A stretch of DNA of 17,870 bases from Actinomycetota bacterium. Its GTDB lineage: Bacteria; Actinomycetota; Acidimicrobiia; Acidimicrobiales; CADCSY01. The notes beneath the pieces were generated by a model, which worked only from the letters and a program-made list of their open reading frames with translations, had not been told where the DNA came from and searched no databases. Made by a program: the position numbers and the translations under genes. Positions 14,091 to 17,870 of the stretch are shown piece by piece. The stretch is from positions 1 through 17,870 of the forward strand of contig JACOTK010000015.1 in the NCBI GenBank assembly GCA_016178435.1, in the 5' to 3' direction. How positions within the stretch are numbered: position 1 is the first letter of the stretch; each line of letters opens with the position of its first letter.

Positions 14091-14174
14091 GACAAAGCTA
14101 CTTGTGCGGCCGAAGGCCGAAGGTGGATACACCACCAAGGTTCAATATGGAAGCGCCGCGCAAGTAGCTTTGTC
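14091..14174. repeat. 20-bp near-perfect inverted repeat with structured 44-nt centre
   Basis: The left arm (14091-14110) starts GACAAAGCTACTTG; the right arm (14155-14174) ends CAAGTAGCTTTGTC. The arms are complementary at 19 of 20 positions, the exception being a G-U type pair. The centre has two more hairpins: GGCC-GAA-GGCC (14108-14118, overlapping the arm end) and GGTGG-ATACA-CCACC (14122-14136). The element starts 17 bp after the acyltransferase stop and ends 49 bp before the DUF2752 start. There is no T-tract and no target-site duplication at the edges. It could be a terminator, a structured RNA, a pair of regulator sites (ACAA-N6-TTGT in each arm) or a miniature mobile element. The inverted repeat itself is certain. 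Confidence 0.9.
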
Positions 14175-14222
14175 GCTGGTCCCAACGTCGTGCCATGGAT
14201 GACAACGAGGAGTCGAAGAGCG

Positions 14223-14675
14223 GTGAACCAGGCCGAGATGCCCGTCACGACGCCCACTCCGCTCCCCTCGTCCCGAGTTGCCCCGTTCTCCGCCCCCGAG
14301 CGATTCGCCCTCACCGGTGTGGGCGTCGCCGTGGCCGCCGGCGTGTGGCCGACGCTCACCGATGCGACCGGCGTTGGGCTGCCGTGCCCGCTTCGCACGC
14401 TCACCGGCATCCCCTGCCCATTCTGTGGCATGACCACCGCCTCGATCCACCTCGTACGGGGCGACCTCGCCGGGGCGGCCGCGGCCAACCCCCTGGCCAT
14501 CCTGATCGCGATCTTCACCCTGGTGATGCTCGTGGTCCTCGTGGTGCGCACCACCGGACGTCTTGGTCGTCCGGCTGCCTGGCCGGACGCCCGGAACCGC
14601 ATCGCCGGCCTGACCATCGGAGCTCTTGCCCTGCTCTCCTGGGGCTTGCAGCTCCATCGCTTCGGCCTGCTCTGA
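14223..14675 (+). CDS. DUF2752 membrane protein
   Basis: The protein has 150 residues from the GTG at 14223, chosen because GAGGAG lies 9 nt upstream. An in-frame GTG at 14190 and an ATG at 14238 are alternatives. The family signature is clear: CPLRTLTGIPCPFCGMTTA (C55, C65, C68) followed by GDLAGAAAANP (80-90). Hydrophobic segments lie near 28-44, 88-109 and 127-146, giving a small three-helix inner-membrane protein. DUF2752 proteins have no established function. The CPxCGMT cysteines, just after the first helix, could bind metal or form a disulfide. It sits behind the long inverted repeat, so it may be transcribed separately from the lipid-type operon. It converges on the GntR regulator with a 32-bp gap. 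Confidence 0.85.
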   Translation: MNQAEMPVTTPTPLPSSRVAPFSAPERFALTGVGVAVAAGVWPTLTDATGVGLPCPLRTLTGIPCPFCGMTTASIHLVRGDLAGAAAANPLAILIAIFTLVMLVVLVVRTTGRLGRPAAWPDARNRIAGLTIGALALLSWGLQLHRFGLL

Positions 14676-14707
14676 CCCGACCGCAGGGCATGACCCAAGG
14701 CCGCGCC

Positions 14708-15445
14708 TCACGCCTCGTCGACGAAGCGGATACCGCTTGGAGCGATCGACCGTTCGGGTCGGGGAAGGTCGATGACGAACTCCGTGCGGTGCGCCGGAAA
14801 GATGTGCTCGCTCACGAGGATCGCCGTGCCGTCCGCGGCTTTCGTCACCCGCAGGCACCGCAGGACCGGTGAGCCGACCGGGATCAGGAGCACGGCCGCG
14901 TCCTCGGGCGAGGCCGCCGCTGCGCCGATGGTCTGGGTGGCGCCCCCCAGCGAGACGGGCAACAACTCGTAGAACGGCGACCGCTCGACCTCCGCTCGCG
15001 ACAGCTCCTCGGCCAGGTCCTCGGGGCACCACACGGTGATGCGGGCGAAGGGCTGGCCATCGGCCAGATTCACGCGTCGCACCTGGAGGACCTTCCCCGG
15101 CCCGAGGACATCGGCGACCGTTGCGGGGGGCTCCACGAAGGCAAAATCGAGCACCCGTCGTTCAGCCCGAACGCCCGAGGCGTCGAGCTGGTCCTCGATC
15201 GTGCCCAGTCGCCCCAAGGCCTGGCGCAACGGATCGGCGGCGACGAACCAACCGAAGCCCTGGCGGGAGTCGACAAGGCCCTCGGATCGCAACAGATCCA
15301 GGGCACGTCGGATGGTGACCCTGCTGGCCCCGTAGGCTGTCGTGAGATCGGCCTCGCTCGGCAGCAACCGACCCGCGGCGAACTCGCCCCCGCCGACGCG
15401 ACGGCGCAGATCGGCGGCTATCTCGTTGTAGCGGATCGTTCTCAC
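14708..15445 (-). CDS. GntR/HutC-family transcriptional regulator with UTRA domain
   Basis: The protein has 245 residues from the GTG at 15445. The N-terminal winged helix shows RYNEIAADLRRR (5-16), LPSEADL (28-34), recognition helix SRVTIRRALDLL (41-52) and wing RQGFGWFV (61-68). Residues about 85-235 form a UTRA effector-binding domain of the HutC subfamily, which usually binds a small metabolite. The gene diverges from the aconitase gene, and its start codon lies within a direct repeat that also overlaps the likely aconitase -10 box, so autoregulation and control of aconitase are plausible. The ligand is unknown; a tricarboxylate or related acid would fit the neighbour but is speculation. 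Known regulators of actinobacterial aconitase that I can recall (AcnR) are TetR-type, so a HutC-type neighbour is unusual. Confidence 0.88.
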   Translation of the reverse strand: MRTIRYNEIAADLRRRVGGGEFAAGRLLPSEADLTTAYGASRVTIRRALDLLRSEGLVDSRQGFGWFVAADPLRQALGRLGTIEDQLDASGVRAERRVLDFAFVEPPATVADVLGPGKVLQVRRVNLADGQPFARITVWCPEDLAEELSRAEVERSPFYELLPVSLGGATQTIGAAAASPEDAAVLLIPVGSPVLRCLRVTKAADGTAILVSEHIFPAHRTEFVIDLPRPERSIAPSGIRFVDEA

Positions 15446-15461
15446 TTGTCCTATACTTGTC
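15444..15461. promoter_or_regulatory. 11-bp-period direct repeat, candidate GntR operator and acn promoter
   Basis: ACTTGTC occurs at 15444-15450 and 15455-15461, each followed by a TAT-like step, so the sites lie one helical turn apart on the same face. The left copy overlaps the regulator's GTG start codon (15445-15443). TATACT at 15452-15457 is a good -10 box for the aconitase gene and lies between and over the repeats; no convincing -35 box is seen. HutC-type regulators often bind TTGT/ACAA-containing sites, so regulator binding is a reasonable inference. Confidence 0.5.
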
Positions 15462-15524
15462 TATGCGATGTCCTCGTGCAAGTATGGAGGCGAGGTCACG
15501 CACGCACCCCACAAAGGAGTCACC

Positions 15525-17789
15525 ATGGCTGTCACCGCAGGAACCCCCATCGAGCTCATCGACGAGGTCTACAGCCGTCTCCCCCAACGTGCCGTCCTCG
15601 GGCGTTCGCTCCTCGGCCGTGGCCTGACGATGGCCGAGAAGGTGCTGGTCAACCACCTGACCCACCCCGAGGGCCAAGAGCTCGAGCGCGGTCGCAGCTA
15701 CGTCGACTTCCGCCCCGACCGCGTCGCCATGCAGGACGCCACCGCCCAGATGGCCCTGCTGCAGTTCATGACCGCCGGCCTGGCCGAGACCGCCCTTCCC
15801 TCGACGGTTCACTGCGATCACCTCATCCTCGCCAAGACCGAGGCGCATGCCGACCTCGAGGCTGCGCTCGGCGCCAACGCGGAGGTCTACGCCTTCCTCC
15901 GGTCCGTTTCGGCTCGTTACGGCATCGGCTTCTGGAAACCGGGCAGCGGCATCATCCACCAGGTCGTGCTCGAGAACTACGCCTTTCCCGGCGGGATGAT
16001 GCTGGGCACCGACAGCCACACGCCCAACGCCGGCGGCCTGGGCATGGTGGCCATCGGCGTGGGCGGTGCCGATGCGGTCGACGTCATGACCGGCTTTCCC
16101 TTCAACGTGCGTTGGCCGAAGCTGATCGGGGTGCGCCTCACCGGAGCCCTCAGCGGGTGGACGTCGCCCAAGGACGTCATCCTCGAGGTTGCCCGGGTTC
16201 TCACCGTCTCGGGTGGGACCGGAGCGATCGTCGAGTACTTCGGGCCCGGCGCATCGACCATCAGCGCCACGGGCAAGGCGACGATCTGCAACATGGGCGC
16301 CGAGATCGGCGCCACGACCTCGCTGTTCCCCTACGACGAGGCGATCGCACGGTACCTCCGGGCCACGGGACGAGCTGCCATCGCCGAGCAGGCCGACCGG
16401 GTGGCGGCCGATCTGCGTCCCGACGACGACGTCCTGGCCGACCCGGGTCGCTTCTTCGACCAGGTCATCGAGATCGACCTGTCGAAGCTCGAGCCGCAGA
16501 TCAACGGCCCCCACACTCCCGACCTGGCGCACAAGGTCAGCGACATCGGCGCCCATGCCGTCCGGGAGGGCTGGCCGCTCACCATCAGCAGCGCCCTCAT
16601 CGGCTCGTGCACCAACAGCTCCTACGAGGACATCACCCGCGCAGCAAGCCTGGCCCGCCAGGCGTCCGCGAAGGGCATGCGGGCCAAGACCCCCTTGCTC
16701 GTCACACCCGGCTCCGAGCAGGTTCGCGCCACGATCGAGCGCGACGGGCTGCTCGCCGATCTGGAGGCGATCGGCGCCACCGTGTTGGCCAACGCCTGCG
16801 GTCCCTGCATCGGCCAGTGGGAACGAAGCGACATCGACAAGGGCGAGACCAACGTCATCATCAACTCGTACAACCGCAACTTCCCCAAGCGCAACGACGG
16901 CAACGCCAACACGTTGTCCTTCGTCACCTCGCCCGAGACGGTCGTGGCCTATGCACTGGCGGGCACCCTTGCGTTCAACCCGCTGACCGACAGCATCGAC
17001 GGCCTCCGTCTCGAGGCGCCAACGGGCGAGGAGCTGCCGGCCAAGGGTTTCGACCCGGGCGAGGATGCGTTCGTCGCGCCGCCGACGGGGGCCGGCGACA
17101 TCGAGATCGCCGTGGACCCCAACAGCGACCGCCTGCAGCTGCTCGAACCGTTCCCGGCATGGGACGGCAACGACTACCTCGAGTTGCCCATCCTGATGAA
17201 GGCCACGGGCAAGTGCACCACCGACCACATCTCGGCTGCCGGGCCGTGGCTCAAGTACCGCGGCCATCTCGAGAACATCAGCGGCAACCTGTTCCTCGGG
17301 GCCATCAACGCCTACACCGGGATCGCAGGCGAAGGCAGGGATCAACTCGACGGCACGACCGGGACCTTTCCCGACATCGCCAGGCACTATGCACGTGAAG
17401 GCGTCTCCTGGGTGGCGATCGGCGACCAGAACTACGGGGAGGGCTCATCGCGGGAACACGCCGCCATGGAGCCCCGCTACCGCAACGGCAAGGTCATCTT
17501 CGCCCGTTCGTTCGCCCGCATCCACGAGACGAACCTGAAAAAGCAGGGCATGCTCGCCCTCACCTTCACCGACCCCACCACCTACGACCTGATCGGCGAG
17601 GACGATCGCATCTCGGTGTTCGGACTGGCCACGCTGGCGCCCGACGTGCCCGTCCGGTGCCGCATCCACAAGCCCGACGGCACGACCCTCGACTTCACCG
17701 CAGCCCAGACCCTCTCCCCCGATCAAATCGAGTGGTTCAAGGCTGGGAGCGCCCTCAACGTGATCCGTCGCAACCTCGGCGAGACCTAG
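15525..17789 (+). CDS. acn: Aconitate hydratase, mitochondrial-type
   Basis: This enzyme of the citric acid cycle isomerises citrate and isocitrate through cis-aconitate with a 4Fe-4S cluster in the cytoplasm. The protein has 754 residues. Cluster cysteines are C362 (IGSCTNSSYED) and C425 and C428 (ACGPCIGQW). GTDSHTPNAGGLG (161-173) and the swivel-domain loop GDQNYGEGSSREHAA (633-647, catalytic Ser and Arg) are intact. Length and the SSYED and GPCIGQW wording match the mitochondrial-type aconitase branch rather than the roughly 900-residue AcnA found in many actinobacteria. The start is set by AAAGGAG with a 5-nt spacer before the ATG at 15525; an in-frame ATG at 15468 has no such site and lies just after the presumed transcription start. 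The 5' leader is about 60 nt. Control by the divergent GntR protein is likely. Confidence 0.95.
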   Translation: MAVTAGTPIELIDEVYSRLPQRAVLGRSLLGRGLTMAEKVLVNHLTHPEGQELERGRSYVDFRPDRVAMQDATAQMALLQFMTAGLAETALPSTVHCDHLILAKTEAHADLEAALGANAEVYAFLRSVSARYGIGFWKPGSGIIHQVVLENYAFPGGMMLGTDSHTPNAGGLGMVAIGVGGADAVDVMTGFPFNVRWPKLIGVRLTGALSGWTSPKDVILEVARVLTVSGGTGAIVEYFGPGASTISATGKATICNMGAEIGATTSLFPYDEAIARYLRATGRAAIAEQADRVAADLRPDDDVLADPGRFFDQVIEIDLSKLEPQINGPHTPDLAHKVSDIGAHAVREGWPLTISSALIGSCTNSSYEDITRAASLARQASAKGMRAKTPLLVTPGSEQVRATIERDGLLADLEAIGATVLANACGPCIGQWERSDIDKGETNVIINSYNRNFPKRNDGNANTLSFVTSPETVVAYALAGTLAFNPLTDSIDGLRLEAPTGEELPAKGFDPGEDAFVAPPTGAGDIEIAVDPNSDRLQLLEPFPAWDGNDYLELPILMKATGKCTTDHISAAGPWLKYRGHLENISGNLFLGAINAYTGIAGEGRDQLDGTTGTFPDIARHYAREGVSWVAIGDQNYGEGSSREHAAMEPRYRNGKVIFARSFARIHETNLKKQGMLALTFTDPTTYDLIGEDDRISVFGLATLAPDVPVRCRIHKPDGTTLDFTAAQTLSPDQIEWFKAGSALNVIRRNLGET

Positions 17790-17870
17790 CAACCTCGGGC
17801 GACACGCAGGGGCCGACGGCCTCCACGACGGGATGTCTGCCCACCCGAAGCTGACGAAACAAACGCGACA

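Noticed and set aside
14139..14146. GGTTCAAT, resembling a tRNA T-loop, in the centre of the inverted repeat
   Set aside because: No 5-bp T-stem flanks it, no anticodon arm or 7-bp acceptor stem can be drawn, and the outer stem is 20 bp.
15162..17387. Open frame of 741 codons on the minus strand opposite aconitase
   Set aside because: Antisense shadow of a highly conserved gene; low-complexity Gly/Val/Asp-rich composition, no recognisable domain.
17770..17800. Repeated GCAACCTCGG around the aconitase stop codon
   Set aside because: Ten bases, two copies, no symmetry or further context; probably chance or a small slippage event.
17811..17821. GGCC-GAC-GGCC hairpin after aconitase as a terminator
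   Set aside because: Only a 4-bp stem with a 3-nt loop and no T-tract; such motifs are common by chance in this GC-rich DNA.

Overview
The window is GC-rich DNA with the codon bias of a high-GC actinobacterium. The gene content suggests a lineage such as Acidimicrobiia: a short actinobacterial-type MenE, a fatty acyl-CoA reductase fused to a HAD domain, leaderless-looking starts, and DUF2752 and DUF305 proteins. This placement is inference, since no rRNA or tRNA gene is present.

Layout. (1) 1-773: 3' part of a secreted or anchored Thr/Pro-rich protein. (2) 908-2904, minus strand: a two-gene ABC exporter-like operon (FtsX/MacB-type permease, then ATPase; 1-nt overlap). (3) 2905-3247: intergenic, with a perfect 7-bp hairpin, a fragment matching the 3' end of the next gene, and three phased 23-bp-period repeats. 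(4) 3248-4489: AAA/DUF4143 ATPase. (5) 4539-6384: membrane-anchored DUF305 protein and MenE-like ligase, 1 nt apart. (6) 6440-7908, minus: a CDGSH iron-sulfur protein and an SDR oxidoreductase. (7) 7995-14074, plus: a tightly packed four-gene operon made of a fatty acyl-CoA reductase/HAD fusion, a zinc alcohol dehydrogenase, a divergent LarA (nickel-pincer racemase-like) homologue and a PlsC-type acyltransferase. (8) 14091-14174: a long near-perfect inverted repeat. (9) 14223-14675: DUF2752 membrane protein. (10) 14708-15445, minus: GntR/HutC-type regulator, divergent from (11) 15525-17789, a mitochondrial-type aconitase. The last 81 bases hold no recognisable gene.

How the genes may work together. 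The 7995-14074 operon is the most interesting system. It combines reduction of an acyl thioester to an aldehyde or alcohol, a possible phosphate-handling HAD domain, an alcohol or polyol dehydrogenase, a LarA-fold protein with altered substrate residues, and an acyltransferase. Overlapping stop/start codons imply co-translation. The simplest inference is a lipid pathway (ether lipid, wax-type ester or unusual glycerolipid), but the substrate cannot be read from the sequence. The SDR and CDGSH genes diverge from it across an 86-bp spacer centred on a 12-bp palindrome. The GntR regulator and aconitase share a control region with an 11-bp-period direct repeat that overlaps the regulator's start codon and a TATACT box.
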